64,000 nucleotides of DNA from Hyphomonadaceae bacterium (GCA_030697555.1 JAUYPV010000009.1:1-64000); one strand, 5' to 3'; shown: positions 1 through 10,883, counted from the first letter of the stretch. Notes: generated from the letters alone by a model not told the origin. Translations and numbers: made by a program.

Positions 1-1
1 T

Positions 2-673
2 GCGCGGCGGGCCTGGGCCGAGGGCATGCCGGTGATCGACGATCCGGTGTCGATGATGAGGTGCACCAACAAGGTCTACCTGTGGGAGAGATTGCTGGGC
101 GCCGGCTTGCCTGCACCCGAGACCATCATCATCCAGGACAAGACCGATCTTGAGGAAGTTGCCGACCGTTTGAAGTTCCCTCTGGTGCTGAAGATCCCAG
201 ACGGGTCGTTCTCGCGCGGCGTGAAGAAGGCCAAGGACATGGCCGAGCTGAAGAGCGTGGTGCAGGAGCTTCTGCAGGATTCCGATCTCTGCATCGCGCA
301 GAAATTCGTGCCTACGGAATTCGACTGGCGCGTTGGCGTGCTCGACAAGCGGCCGCTGTTTGTCTGCCAGTACAAGATGGCGCGTGGGCACTGGCAGATC
401 ATGAACCACAAGCCGGATGGCCGCTCGATCGAGGGCGGCCACGAGACGATCGCGGTGGCGGAAGCGCCGCAGGACGTGGTTGACATCGGCGTGCGCGCGG
501 CGAACCTGATCGGCGACGGGTTCTATGGCGTCGACATCAAGTCGGGGCCGGACGGGCCGATCGTGATCGAGATCAACGACAACCCGAACCTGGAGCATGG
601 CGTCGAGGACACGGCCGACAAGGCCGTGTGGCATCGCCTCACCGAGTGGTTCGTGAAGCGGCTGAACGCCTGA
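2..673 (+). CDS. RimK-like ATP-grasp ligase (C-terminal part, truncated by window start)
   Basis: Frame is open to the window edge (ARRAWAEGMPVIDDP...); ATP-grasp motifs LVLKIPDGSFSRGV and VIEINDNPNLEHGVED. Confidence 0.8.
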   Translation, partial: ARRAWAEGMPVIDDPVSMMRCTNKVYLWERLLGAGLPAPETIIIQDKTDLEEVADRLKFPLVLKIPDGSFSRGVKKAKDMAELKSVVQELLQDSDLCIAQKFVPTEFDWRVGVLDKRPLFVCQYKMARGHWQIMNHKPDGRSIEGGHETIAVAEAPQDVVDIGVRAANLIGDGFYGVDIKSGPDGPIVIEINDNPNLEHGVEDTADKAVWHRLTEWFVKRLNA

Positions 674-1660
674 TCACTCCTTGAAGATTGACTTGTCGGC
701 GAGGTGGCGTAGCGGCCGGCCGCCAAGGAAGCGATCCAGATTGTCGAGGAAGAGATCGTCAGCGCGCGTGAGCGTGCCGTACGTGAAGCCGGAATCGTGC
801 GGGGTGATCATCACCTTCGGATGCGACCAGAGCGGGTTGTCGGCTGGCAGAGGCTCCTTCTTGGTCACGTCGAGCGCCGCGTAGGCGGGACGGCCGGCGT
901 CGAGCGCGGCCATCAGGTCGTTTTCCTTGACCAGCGAGCCGCGGCCGAGATTGAGAAAGGCGGCATCCGGCTTCATGGCGGCGAAGAAGGCTGCATCGGC
1001 CATGCCCTCGGTTTCGCGGGTGTGCGGGACGCTGAGGAGCACGATGTCGGCGGTAGCCAGGAGTTGCGGGGTCAACGACGCCACGATCGTGTCCGCCTCG
1101 GGAGCGCTGCCGCCGGACCGGCGCACGCCCGTGACGTGGCCGCCTACCGCTTTCACGCGCCGGCCGATGGCAGCGCCGATCGAGCCGAAACCGATGATGA
1201 GCCAGCGCGATCCGGCGATCTCCCGGCTCTGGACGCGCGCCCATGTCTTGCTGGCCTGCTGGCTGCGGAGCGCCGGACCCGCGCGCAGGAAGTCGAGTGC
1301 GGACCATAACGCCCATTCGGCCATGGCTTCGGACTGGACGTGGCAGGTCGTGTAGGCGTCGGCCTTGCGCCCCAACGCGGCGAGTGCGGGGAAATCGGCG
1401 CCCGCGGCCGAGGACTGGAACCACTCGAGGCGCGGCGTTTCCTGAAGCGCCGCGAGGAATTTGCGAGCCTTGGGATTGGACCAGACATCGTTGCTGCCGA
1501 AGCCGATGTCCGGCTGGGGCTGTTCGATAGCTACACCGGTCTTCGTATCGTGGAAGACGCCGGCGAGGTCCATTGCGATGGGGGTGACCCGATCCGCGTA
1601 TGCGGACAGGCGCGAGCGTGTGCGGTCGAACGTGAACTTGTGGAGCAGGAGAGATTTCAT
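674..1660 (-). CDS. D-2-hydroxyacid dehydrogenase, NAD-binding
   Basis: Rossmann motif GFGSIGAAIGRRVKAVGG, LLSVPHTRET, NLGRGSLVKENDL, ITPHDSG. Confidence 0.85.
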   Translation of the reverse strand: MKSLLLHKFTFDRTRSRLSAYADRVTPIAMDLAGVFHDTKTGVAIEQPQPDIGFGSNDVWSNPKARKFLAALQETPRLEWFQSSAAGADFPALAALGRKADAYTTCHVQSEAMAEWALWSALDFLRAGPALRSQQASKTWARVQSREIAGSRWLIIGFGSIGAAIGRRVKAVGGHVTGVRRSGGSAPEADTIVASLTPQLLATADIVLLSVPHTRETEGMADAAFFAAMKPDAAFLNLGRGSLVKENDLMAALDAGRPAYAALDVTKKEPLPADNPLWSHPKVMITPHDSGFTYGTLTRADDLFLDNLDRFLGGRPLRHLADKSIFKE

Positions 1661-1704
1661 GCGCTCGTTCTGGCGTGAGGTTGCGCGAGCTGCAAGCAGG
1701 CGGA

Positions 1705-1848
1705 CGCTCGATGATCATCTTCCCCCGTTTACGGGGGAAGTACGGCGAAGCCGGGATGGGGGGCGACACGATGGGATTTGCTCGGAGCCTCCCCCATCCG
1801 GCGCTTCGCGCCACCTTCCCCGTAAACGGGGAAGGATGATCGACAGCG
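1705..1848. repeat. Large imperfect palindromic intergenic element (REP/BIME-like) downstream of xseA
   Basis: cgctcgatgatcatcttcccccgtttacgggggaag...ccgggatgggggg is mirrored by cctcccccatccggcg...ccttccccgtaaacggggaaggatgatcgacagcg. Confidence 0.75.
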
Positions 1849-3330
1849 TCAGAACAGGTCCCCGGTATCGCTGTCGCTGCCGCGCTTGGCGCGGCGGATT
1901 CGTGGGCGTGGGGCGTCGGGTGCAGAAGAAGCGGGTGGTCTCGGCGGAACCGGACCGCCCTGACCCGCTTGCGCCGCGACCTCGCCGTCGACGAAACGCA
2001 GCTTCAGCGCGTCGCCTTCGCTGATCGATACAGCCGAGCGGACAAGGTGGCCGTCCTTGCCGGTGACCAGCGCAAAGCCACGACCAAGGATGCGTTCGTA
2101 GGACAGTGTTTCGAGCACCCTGGCCTGCGACTGGAAGGCGTCGCGCATGGCTTTCATGCGGCGGCCCATCGCGGGGCCGAGGCGGGCGGCGAGACGCTCG
2201 GCTTCGACGCGCTTGCGGCTGGTGTCGCGGCGCAGGGCCGCCGGTTGCAGGCGGCCTGCTCGCGCTTCGAACAAGGTTCGCTTGCGGGCGATCATCTTGC
2301 CGAGAGCGCCGCCGAAGCGATTGGATGCAAGATCGAGGCGCTGGCGCGGGCGCTGGAGCAGCGCATCGAGCTTCGGGAAGCGGCCCGCTGTCGAACGCAG
2401 CTCAAGCCGCCTCTTCTCGAGCTGGCCGGTGAGACGCCTGGCTGCGCGGCCGCCGAGATTGAGAACCGTCGCGATCAGGTCGGTTCGCACCGGCACAGCC
2501 ATCTCGGCGGCGCCCGTTGGCGTGGGCGCGCGGCGATCGGAGGCATAGTCGATCAAGGTCGTGTCGGTCTCGTGACCCACGGCGGAGATGAGCGGGATCA
2601 CGCTGTCAGCGGCGGCGCGGACGACGATCTCCTCGTTGAACGGCCAGAGGTCCTCGATCGAGCCGCCGCCGCGCGCGACGATTATGACGTCCGGGCGCGG
2701 GATAGGGCCGCCGGGCGCGAGGGCGTTGAAGCCGCGGATGCCGGCGGCGACTTCGGCGGCGGCTTTCTCGCCCTGCACCAGCGCGGGCCATATGATGACG
2801 TGGACCGGGAAACGCTCACGGACGCGATGCAGGATGTCACGGATCACGGCGCCGGTCGGGCTGGTGACGACGCCGATGACAGACGGCAGGTAGGGGATCG
2901 GCTTCTTGCGTTCCGGCGCGAAGAGGCCTTCGGCGGTCAGCTTCTTGCGGCGCTCTTCCAGCAACGCCATCAGCGCGCCGGCGCCAGCGGGGCGCATGCG
3001 TTCGGCGATGAGCTGGTAGTTGGAGCGGCCGGGGTAGGTCGACAGCCGCCCCTCGGCGACGACTTCGAGGCCTTCCTCGGGCTTGAACGGCAGCTTGCCG
3101 GCCTGGCCCTTCCACATCACGGAGTTGAGCGTTGCGCCCTCGTCCTTGATGTCGAAATAGACGTGGCCGGACTTGGCGACGATGACGCGGCCGAGTTCGC
3201 CACGCACACGCACGAAGGGGTAGGTGTCCTCGACCGTGCGCTTTAGCGCATTCGCCAGTTCGGAGACCGTCATCTCCGGCGCATTGCTGCCGGGCGGCGT
3301 CTGGTTCTGCGATTCGATGAACTCGTCCAT
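1849..3330 (-). CDS. xseA: Exodeoxyribonuclease VII large subunit
   Basis: OB-fold N-terminus (VRGELGRVIVAKSGHVYFDIKDEGATLNSVMWKGQ), VIGVVTSPTGAVIRDILHRVRERFP, RGGGSIEDLWPFNEE. Confidence 0.95.
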   Translation of the reverse strand: MDEFIESQNQTPPGSNAPEMTVSELANALKRTVEDTYPFVRVRGELGRVIVAKSGHVYFDIKDEGATLNSVMWKGQAGKLPFKPEEGLEVVAEGRLSTYPGRSNYQLIAERMRPAGAGALMALLEERRKKLTAEGLFAPERKKPIPYLPSVIGVVTSPTGAVIRDILHRVRERFPVHVIIWPALVQGEKAAAEVAAGIRGFNALAPGGPIPRPDVIIVARGGGSIEDLWPFNEEIVVRAAADSVIPLISAVGHETDTTLIDYASDRRAPTPTGAAEMAVPVRTDLIATVLNLGGRAARRLTGQLEKRRLELRSTAGRFPKLDALLQRPRQRLDLASNRFGGALGKMIARKRTLFEARAGRLQPAALRRDTSRKRVEAERLAARLGPAMGRRMKAMRDAFQSQARVLETLSYERILGRGFALVTGKDGHLVRSAVSISEGDALKLRFVDGEVAAQAGQGGPVPPRPPASSAPDAPRPRIRRAKRGSDSDTGDLF

Positions 3331-3350
3331 TTGACGAGTATAGGCGATGC

Positions 3351-3836
3351 CTAGCGCTTCAGCTCAAGGGCTGCTTCGCGGGTGGCGGCGACGGCGGTGG
3401 CGCCGCGTGAGACACGCACCAGCACGAAACGGCCTGAATGGCCGTTGTGGGAGAAGGTCCACTGGCCGTCGATCACGGTGAAGTTCCGGTCGGCCGTGCC
3501 GGCATAGAAGATCGGCTCGCGATGAACGCCGGGGGCGGCCTGGTAGATCTTGGTGAAACGCACACTGAGTTCGCCGCGCGCGCCGGCGATTTCCGCCGAC
3601 AGCTCGATCAGGCCCGGGTGCGCGAAAGTGTTCGGCTCCAGCGTCGTGCCAGTGATGCTGCCGGCATTGTCGACCAGATGCGCCGAGAACGGTACGGGCG
3701 CGTCCGGCCCATGGGACCAATATTCGCCCGACCACAGTCCGGTCAGGTCGCTGTCACGCGAAAACAGGGAGGATCTGGCGTTCAAGGTATTGCCTTGTTT
3801 TTCCGGCCCAGCCCGTACTAATCCGGCGTACAGCAT
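3351..3836 (-). CDS. Hypothetical protein
   Basis: 161-aa ORF (DLTGLWSGEYWSHGPDAPVPFSAHLVDNAGSITGTTLEPNTF); the start may lie further in, because only 31 bp separate it from purD. Confidence 0.6.
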   Translation of the reverse strand: MLYAGLVRAGPEKQGNTLNARSSLFSRDSDLTGLWSGEYWSHGPDAPVPFSAHLVDNAGSITGTTLEPNTFAHPGLIELSAEIAGARGELSVRFTKIYQAAPGVHREPIFYAGTADRNFTVIDGQWTFSHNGHSGRFVLVRVSRGATAVAATREAALELKR

Positions 3837-3867
3837 AACCCGCCGATAAGCCGACCGGACGATTTAT

Positions 3868-5144
<1,277 letters not shown>

Positions 5145-5148
<4 letters not shown>

Positions 5149-5179
5149 GATGCATTTCGCTTCGCTCCATGCACGCTAC
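5145..5179 (+). repeat. REP-like hairpin overlapping the purD stop codon
   Basis: GTAG-GA-TGCAT-ttcgcttcgctcc-ATGCA-CG-CTAC; the TAG stop is part of the 5' arm. Confidence 0.55.
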
Positions 5180-5290
5180 GATCCCGGGAAGAAAATCCTC
5201 GACCTCCGCGGGAACCCTGCTTAAGCGTGGCCGAAGAAGCGGTATGCTGGCGGACTGAAGACCGGCAAGCCGGCGGCGACAGGGCAGGAC

Positions 5291-6367
5291 ATGACCGAGC
5301 ACGACCAGTTCAGCGGCACCAAGGACGTTGCGGAGTCGCATAAGTTCGACGAAGCGAAACTCGCGGCCTGGATGCAGGCCAATGTCGAGGGCTATCAGGG
5401 CCCGCTCACGGTGCGCCAGTTCAAGGGCGGCCAGTCCAATCCGACCTACCAGCTCATCACGCCGAAGAAGAAATACGTCATGCGGCGCAAGCCGCCGGGC
5501 AAGCTTTTGCCGTCGGCGCATGCGGTGGACCGCGAGTTCCGTGTGATCTCCGCGCTCTATCCGCTCGGCTTCCCCGTCGCGAAGCCGTACGGCCTCTGCG
5601 AGGACGACAGCGTCGCCGGCACGATGTTCTACATCATGGATATGGTCGAAGGCCGCATTCTCTGGGACGCAACACTGCCCGACTATGAGCCGGCCGAACG
5701 CCGCGCGATCTTCGATGCGAAGCTCTCCACCTTCGCCACCTTGCACAACGTCGATTGGAAAAAGGCCGGCCTCGAAGGCTTCGGCAAGGAGGGCGATTAT
5801 GTCGCCCGCCAGATCCATCGCTGGACCAAACAATACCAGATGTCCGAGACGACCAAGATCCCGGAAATGGACAAGCTGATCGAGTGGCTGCCGAAGAACG
5901 TGCCGCCGGGCGAGCGCACCAGCATCGTCCACGGCGACTATCGCATCGACAATATGGTGCTGCATCCGACCGAGCCGCGCGTGCTGGCCGTGCTGGACTG
6001 GGAACTCTCGACGCTCGGCGATCCGCTGGCGGATTTCACCTATCACCTGATGTCGTGGGAGATGCCCTCGTCGGATCCGGTGCGGCCGTCGCTGGCAATG
6101 GTGCAAGACAAGGAAGCCAGGGGCATTCCGACGCGCGACCAGTACATCGCGCGCTATTGCGAACTCACCGGCCGGGACGGCCTGCCCGATCTTCAGTATT
6201 ATTTCGCGTACAATGCGTTTCGGCTCGCCGGCATTCTCCAGGGCATCGTCGGCCGTGTACGCGACGGCACAGCTTCCAACGCTGCGGCAGCGCAAAATGA
6301 AGGCAGGGTCGAACCACTGGCGAAGTTTGCTTACGCCTGTGCGCAAAAGGCGGGCATGCAAGGTTAG
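5291..6367 (+). CDS. Phosphotransferase family protein (APH/ACAD10-like)
   Basis: KGGQSNPTYQL, IVHGDYRIDNMVLHP, VLAVLDWELSTLGDPLADF. Confidence 0.9.
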   Translation: MTEHDQFSGTKDVAESHKFDEAKLAAWMQANVEGYQGPLTVRQFKGGQSNPTYQLITPKKKYVMRRKPPGKLLPSAHAVDREFRVISALYPLGFPVAKPYGLCEDDSVAGTMFYIMDMVEGRILWDATLPDYEPAERRAIFDAKLSTFATLHNVDWKKAGLEGFGKEGDYVARQIHRWTKQYQMSETTKIPEMDKLIEWLPKNVPPGERTSIVHGDYRIDNMVLHPTEPRVLAVLDWELSTLGDPLADFTYHLMSWEMPSSDPVRPSLAMVQDKEARGIPTRDQYIARYCELTGRDGLPDLQYYFAYNAFRLAGILQGIVGRVRDGTASNAAAAQNEGRVEPLAKFAYACAQKAGMQG

Positions 6368-6438
6368 GCCGGGTCTGGCGGCCTTGCTCCTCCACGCGGG
6401 AAATGCCTAGCTGACCTCTCCAAGTCGAGGGGCCTTCC

Positions 6439-8712
6439 ATGCGCCGATCCATTTCACTTACCGCGATCATTCTCGCCGCGAGCCTTGCAGCTTCGCCGGC
6501 TATTCCACAGGCGGCGCCGGCCGACATCGAGAAGACGTTCGATGCTTCCATCAGCTCGCCCGAAATGGATGGCTGGATGAAGCGGATGGCGGCCGAGCCC
6601 AACCATGTCGGCTCGAAGCATGACAAGGCCAACGCGGAGTACACGCTCCAGAGATTCAAAGACTGGGGCTGGGACGCAAAGATCGAAACCTTCAAGGTTC
6701 TCTATCCGACGCCGACGAAAGTCTCGCTCGACCTCCTCGGCAAGCAGCGCTTCAAGGCGACGCTGACCGAGAAACCGGTGCCTGGCGATGCAACTTCGTC
6801 GCGCACCAAGGATCAGCTTCCCGCCTATGTCGCCTTCCAGGGCGATGGCGATGTGACGGCGCCGATCGTCTACGTGAACTACGGCATGCCGGACGACTAC
6901 AAGGCGCTGCAGCGCATGGGTGTCGACGTCAAAGGCAAGATCGTGATCGCGCGCTATGGCCAAGGCTGGCGCGGACTGAAGCCGCAACTGGCGCAGGAAG
7001 CAGGTGCGGTCGGCTGCATCATCTATTCCGATCCGCGTGACGACGGCTATTCCGCCGACGACGCCTATCCGAAGGGTGCCGCACGGCCGGCGCAGGGATT
7101 CCAGCGCGGCTCGGTCGCCGCCATGCCGCTCTATCCCGGCGATCCGCTGACGCCGGGCTATGGTGCGACGGATGATGCAAAGCGTCTCACGCGCGAAGAA
7201 GCGCCGACCATCCTGAAGATTCCGGTGTTGCCGGTCTCGTATGGCGACGCGCAGAAATTCCTCGGCGCCCTCGAAGGCCGCGTCGTGCCCGCCAACTGGC
7301 GCGGCGGCTTGCCGATCACCTACCATGTCGGCGGCACGGACGCGGCGAAGGCGCACATCGTCGTGAAGTCGGAGTGGTCGCTGAAGCCGGCTTACAATGT
7401 CGTCGCGACGATGAAGGGCTCGGAATTTCCCGACCAGTGGATCCTGCGCGGCAACCACCATGACGGTTGGGTGTTCGGCGCTTCCGATCCGATCAGCGGC
7501 CATATCGCGATGATGGCTGAGGCGAAGGCGATCGGCGAACTGGCGAAGTCCGGCTGGAAGCCGAAGCGCACGCTCGTCTATCTGAGCTGGGATGCGGAGG
7601 AGCCCATGCTGCTCGGTTCGACCGAATGGGCCGAGACGCATGAGAAGGAGCTGAAGGAGAAGGCGCTTATCTACATCAACTCGGATGGCAATGGCCGCGG
7701 CTTCTTCGGCGCCGAGGGCAGCCACTCACTGCAAAACTGGGTCGCCAAGGTCGCGGCCGATGTCACGGATCCGCAGACAGGCGTCTCGGTGGACAAGCGA
7801 GCGCGTGCGGCCGCGATGGCGAACACAGGAACGACAGATCGCGCCAAGGCAGTCGCAAAAGCAGCGGCGGAGGGGAAAGACCTGCCGCTCGATCCGCTCG
7901 GCTCGGGCTCCGACTATTCCGCCTTCCTGCAGCACCTCGGCCTCGCTGCGCTTAATGTTGGCTACGGCGGCGAGGGCGACAGCGGTGGCGTCTATCATTC
8001 GGCCTACGACACCTACGAGCATCACTCGAAATTCGTCGACCCGGGTTTCAAGTATGCAGCGGCGCTGGCGAAGACCTCTGGCCGCATGGTGCTTCGCCTC
8101 TCCGAGACGGCCCTTCCGGTGCAGCGCTACGGTGACTTCGCCGACACGGTCTCGACCTATCTCGACGAGGTAATGAAGCTGGCCGACGGCAAGCGCGAGA
8201 CGCAGACGGCTCAGGCCAAGGCGATTACCGCCGACGCCTTCAAGCTCTCCGACGACCCGACGCTGACCAGCGGCCTGCCGACGGCGCTGATGCCCGTGCC
8301 TTATTTCAACTTCTCGCCGCTTCAGAACGCGGTCGTTCGCCTCAAAGCTAGCGCCAAGGCTTATGACGAGACGCTGAAGTCAAAAGGCGCCGCGCTTCCC
8401 GCCGCCACTAAGGGCCAGCTCGTTGCGCTAGCTGGCAAGACGGAGCAGGCGCTGCTGATGGAGCCGGGCCTGCCCGGCGGCCGAGGCTGGTACCGGAACA
8501 TGATCTACGCTCCGGGCCGTCTCACCGGCTATGGCGCGAAGACATTGCCCGGCGTGCGCGAGGCGATCGAGGATGAGCGCTGGGACGATGTCGACACCTA
8601 TTCGGTGCTGACCGCCAAGGCGCTCAATAACTACTCGGACAAGCTCGACGAAGGCGTGAAGCTGATGGGCGGACCAGCTGCAACCGCAACGCCAGGCGCG
8701 GCGGCGAAGTAG
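6439..8712 (+). CDS. Secreted M28-family metallopeptidase (glutamate carboxypeptidase II / transferrin receptor-like)
   Basis: Signal peptide; PA-like domain; ILRGNHHDGWVFGASDP, LVYLSWDAEEPMLLGSTEW, GSGSDYSAFLQHLG, C-terminal dimerization-like region. Confidence 0.9.
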   Translation: MRRSISLTAIILAASLAASPAIPQAAPADIEKTFDASISSPEMDGWMKRMAAEPNHVGSKHDKANAEYTLQRFKDWGWDAKIETFKVLYPTPTKVSLDLLGKQRFKATLTEKPVPGDATSSRTKDQLPAYVAFQGDGDVTAPIVYVNYGMPDDYKALQRMGVDVKGKIVIARYGQGWRGLKPQLAQEAGAVGCIIYSDPRDDGYSADDAYPKGAARPAQGFQRGSVAAMPLYPGDPLTPGYGATDDAKRLTREEAPTILKIPVLPVSYGDAQKFLGALEGRVVPANWRGGLPITYHVGGTDAAKAHIVVKSEWSLKPAYNVVATMKGSEFPDQWILRGNHHDGWVFGASDPISGHIAMMAEAKAIGELAKSGWKPKRTLVYLSWDAEEPMLLGSTEWAETHEKELKEKALIYINSDGNGRGFFGAEGSHSLQNWVAKVAADVTDPQTGVSVDKRARAAAMANTGTTDRAKAVAKAAAEGKDLPLDPLGSGSDYSAFLQHLGLAALNVGYGGEGDSGGVYHSAYDTYEHHSKFVDPGFKYAAALAKTSGRMVLRLSETALPVQRYGDFADTVSTYLDEVMKLADGKRETQTAQAKAITADAFKLSDDPTLTSGLPTALMPVPYFNFSPLQNAVVRLKASAKAYDETLKSKGAALPAATKGQLVALAGKTEQALLMEPGLPGGRGWYRNMIYAPGRLTGYGAKTLPGVREAIEDERWDDVDTYSVLTAKALNNYSDKLDEGVKLMGGPAATATPGAAAK

Positions 8713-9077
8713 TGCGGGCGGCGCTTATATTCGCTTGCATGGCGTTGGGCGGTTGCCTGACGCCCAAGCCAGCGTTCGACATTCCAACGCTGAAACCGAC
8801 GGAGGAGGCCGATCAGGTCGTTCTGACCGGCTGGCTGCAGCTCGGCGACCAGATCAGGCTTTATCCCGAGAAGAAGCATCTCGGGGACATGGGCAAAGCC
8901 ACTTGCATTTCTGGCGTCCTGTTGTCCCTCGCCGGTCGCCCCGGTCCTGAGTTCAACGACAGGCGTGTGGCTGTCAGCGGTTATCTTCGCCGCTTCGGTG
9001 GCGAGGGGTCCGGTTCGCTCAAGGATGAGTGCGGCAGCGGTCTCATTCTTCTGGCCGACGGCGTTTCCGTTCCCTGA
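8712..9077 (+). CDS. Hypothetical lipoprotein
   Basis: GTG start overlapping the M28 stop by 1 nt (TAGTG); lipobox LGGC. Confidence 0.6.
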   Translation: MRAALIFACMALGGCLTPKPAFDIPTLKPTEEADQVVLTGWLQLGDQIRLYPEKKHLGDMGKATCISGVLLSLAGRPGPEFNDRRVAVSGYLRRFGGEGSGSLKDECGSGLILLADGVSVP

Positions 9078-9129
9078 CATGAGAAGGACCGCCGGTTTTG
9101 CGGTGGCCCTTCCTGGTGTTGCCGTTCCT

Positions 9130-9567
9130 CTAGCGGAGGAACTCGATGTCGACGCCGCTGCGGCCGCCACGGACGTCGCAGACGGTGTTCACATAGCTGT
9201 AGCCCCTGCGGTTATGGAGTCGCATCTTGCCGCGCATCTCCCAGCCTTGGCGGCCGTACTCGAGGCGGGGGCCATCGTTGTACTGGGCGCTGTAGTAGCC
9301 GAGGCGCCAGGCTTCCTGGATGCCGGCGCGGCTGCAATCTTCCTGGACACGTTGGAAGTCGGGTTTGCGGCGGCGGTCGTTGTCCCGATCTCCGTAGCGG
9401 TCGTTCTGACCTTCGAAGAACGGCGGGTATTCCTGCGCACGAGGGGCGCCGGCGAGTTCGCGGTCGCGGTCGCCGTATTGCTGGGCCAGGGCGGGCGCCG
9501 CGGCGATGAGGGCCATGGACGCAGCCAGCGCTGCGGCGGAGGCCTTGAGGGCGATGTGTTTCATCAT
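9130..9567 (-). CDS. Hypothetical secreted protein
   Basis: Signal peptide MMKHIALKASAAALAASMALIAAAPALAQ; Arg/Asp/Tyr-rich mature region. Confidence 0.6.
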   Translation of the reverse strand: MMKHIALKASAAALAASMALIAAAPALAQQYGDRDRELAGAPRAQEYPPFFEGQNDRYGDRDNDRRRKPDFQRVQEDCSRAGIQEAWRLGYYSAQYNDGPRLEYGRQGWEMRGKMRLHNRRGYSYVNTVCDVRGGRSGVDIEFLR

Positions 9568-9662
9568 GACGGGGAAACTACGCGCCAGACCCGGAACCGG
9601 ACCTGAATGCGAAACTCAGATTACAGATTCCGCACATGAACGGGGGTTAAGAATCGGCGCGC

Positions 9663-10364
9663 TCAGCTCGTGAGTTCGTCCAGCCGCCGGTAGAAGAACG
9701 TCTCGACGTGCTCGCTGCGGAGATGTTTCGCGTTGCATTCGACTTCGAAGCGGTCGTCGCGAATGAACGAGCAGGTCAAGGTCCACTGGCCGACGATCGT
9801 CGTCTTGAAGTCGTCTTCCATCGTCTTGGGGTTCTGTCCGGCCCGCCTGTCGGCGTCGCGGTAGAACTGGTGGAGATCGCCGCCGCCCTTGTCGGCCGGC
9901 GAGATCTTCAGGGCCTGGTCGTTGGACTCCCAGACCCGCGCCTTGTCGACGCCGAACTCGGCCGCCGTGTAATCGTAGCGATAGAGGCCCTGCCGCGCGT
10001 CCCACACCATGAGTTCGGTGTGCTGGGTCTGGATCTTGTAGAAAGGATAGGCGCTGGTGAAATCGTAGTTGGGCGAAACGTCGAACGATTTGGTCGACTG
10101 CTCGAGCAGGTATTGCCCCGCCGCGCCCGTCACCTTGTTGCCGACGACGTCCATGACGCCATCGCTTTGATAAAACGGGGAATAAGTCGCGAAGCGGCCC
10201 GGCTTGAAATACGTCTCGTAATCGGCGCGGCTGAAGACGCGCGGTTTCTGGCGTTGCGCCTCGGCAACACCAGCAAACACAGTGAGCAAACATACTGCAA
10301 TCGACAGCCCGAGGGCCTGTCCGATCTCCACGCGCAGCGTCATCCTGTGTATGAAACGAGTCAT
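9663..10364 (-). CDS. Hypothetical secreted protein
   Basis: Hydrophobic signal ending FAGVAEAQ; 233 aa, no family recognised. Confidence 0.6.
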   Translation of the reverse strand: MTRFIHRMTLRVEIGQALGLSIAVCLLTVFAGVAEAQRQKPRVFSRADYETYFKPGRFATYSPFYQSDGVMDVVGNKVTGAAGQYLLEQSTKSFDVSPNYDFTSAYPFYKIQTQHTELMVWDARQGLYRYDYTAAEFGVDKARVWESNDQALKISPADKGGGDLHQFYRDADRRAGQNPKTMEDDFKTTIVGQWTLTCSFIRDDRFEVECNAKHLRSEHVETFFYRRLDELTS

Positions 10365-10428
10365 CCCGTTATCTGGGTATCATACGCGTTCAGGTTGGCG
10401 AAACGGGCGCACATCCTGGGCAGTGATG

Positions 10429-10454
10429 GGAACCGGCCCGCGCCCTTACGCGTA
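10429..10454 (+). promoter_or_regulatory. Possible EcfG-type (general stress) promoter: GGAAC-N17-CGTA
   Basis: ggaac at 10429-10433, 17-nt spacer, cgta at 10451-10454; alphaproteobacterial EcfG consensus is roughly GGAAC-N16/17-CGTT. Confidence 0.35.
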
Positions 10455-10485
10455 GGTCAGTTTGGTGAAGACCGGGGAAGACCCT

Positions 10486-10674
10486 ATGCGGAAACATGCC
10501 AGGCAAACCGCCTTATCGCTAGGCGATGTGGTCGTGCTGATTTTCGGCGCAGCGATGCTGATCGCGCCATTCGTCGTCTCGCTCATTACCAATTTCGGAC
10601 GCCCGGGCGTGCGCGGCCAGGCCTGGCGCCAGAAGCGCGCCCGCGCGCCGATGCGCCGTTCGGCGGCCGCGTAG
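10486..10674 (+). CDS. Small (62 aa) single-pass membrane protein, hypothetical
   Basis: ATG preceded by the SD-like sequence ggggaag; hydrophobic stretch VVVLIFGAAMLIAPFVVSLI followed by a basic tail. Confidence 0.5.
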   Translation: MRKHARQTALSLGDVVVLIFGAAMLIAPFVVSLITNFGRPGVRGQAWRQKRARAPMRRSAAA

Positions 10675-10883
10675 AGCGAATTGCGATCAGACTGGGTCGC
10701 GACCCGTTTCGGGTCTGATGGGTGTGTCCTGCACCACGCCCGCCACATTCCCTGCGAACGATCCGATGAGATCACCGAGTTCGCCCCGAGCTTACGGTCG
10801 GCTATCGCCGAGGATCGGCTCGCGTTCAATGCCGAGGGAGCCGGGCGCCAAGTTCTGTTCGGCGCGCAAGAGGCCGCCATTCA

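Noticed and set aside
759-1814. 351-aa minus-strand ORF overlapping the hydroxyacid dehydrogenase
   Set aside because: Alternate frame of a clear dehydrogenase and runs into the palindromic repeat; Arg-rich out-of-frame composition.
9084-9116. gaaggaccgcc...ggtggcccttc hairpin between convergent genes
   Set aside because: Could be a terminator through G-U pairs, but it has a weak tail and imperfect pairing, so it was not called.
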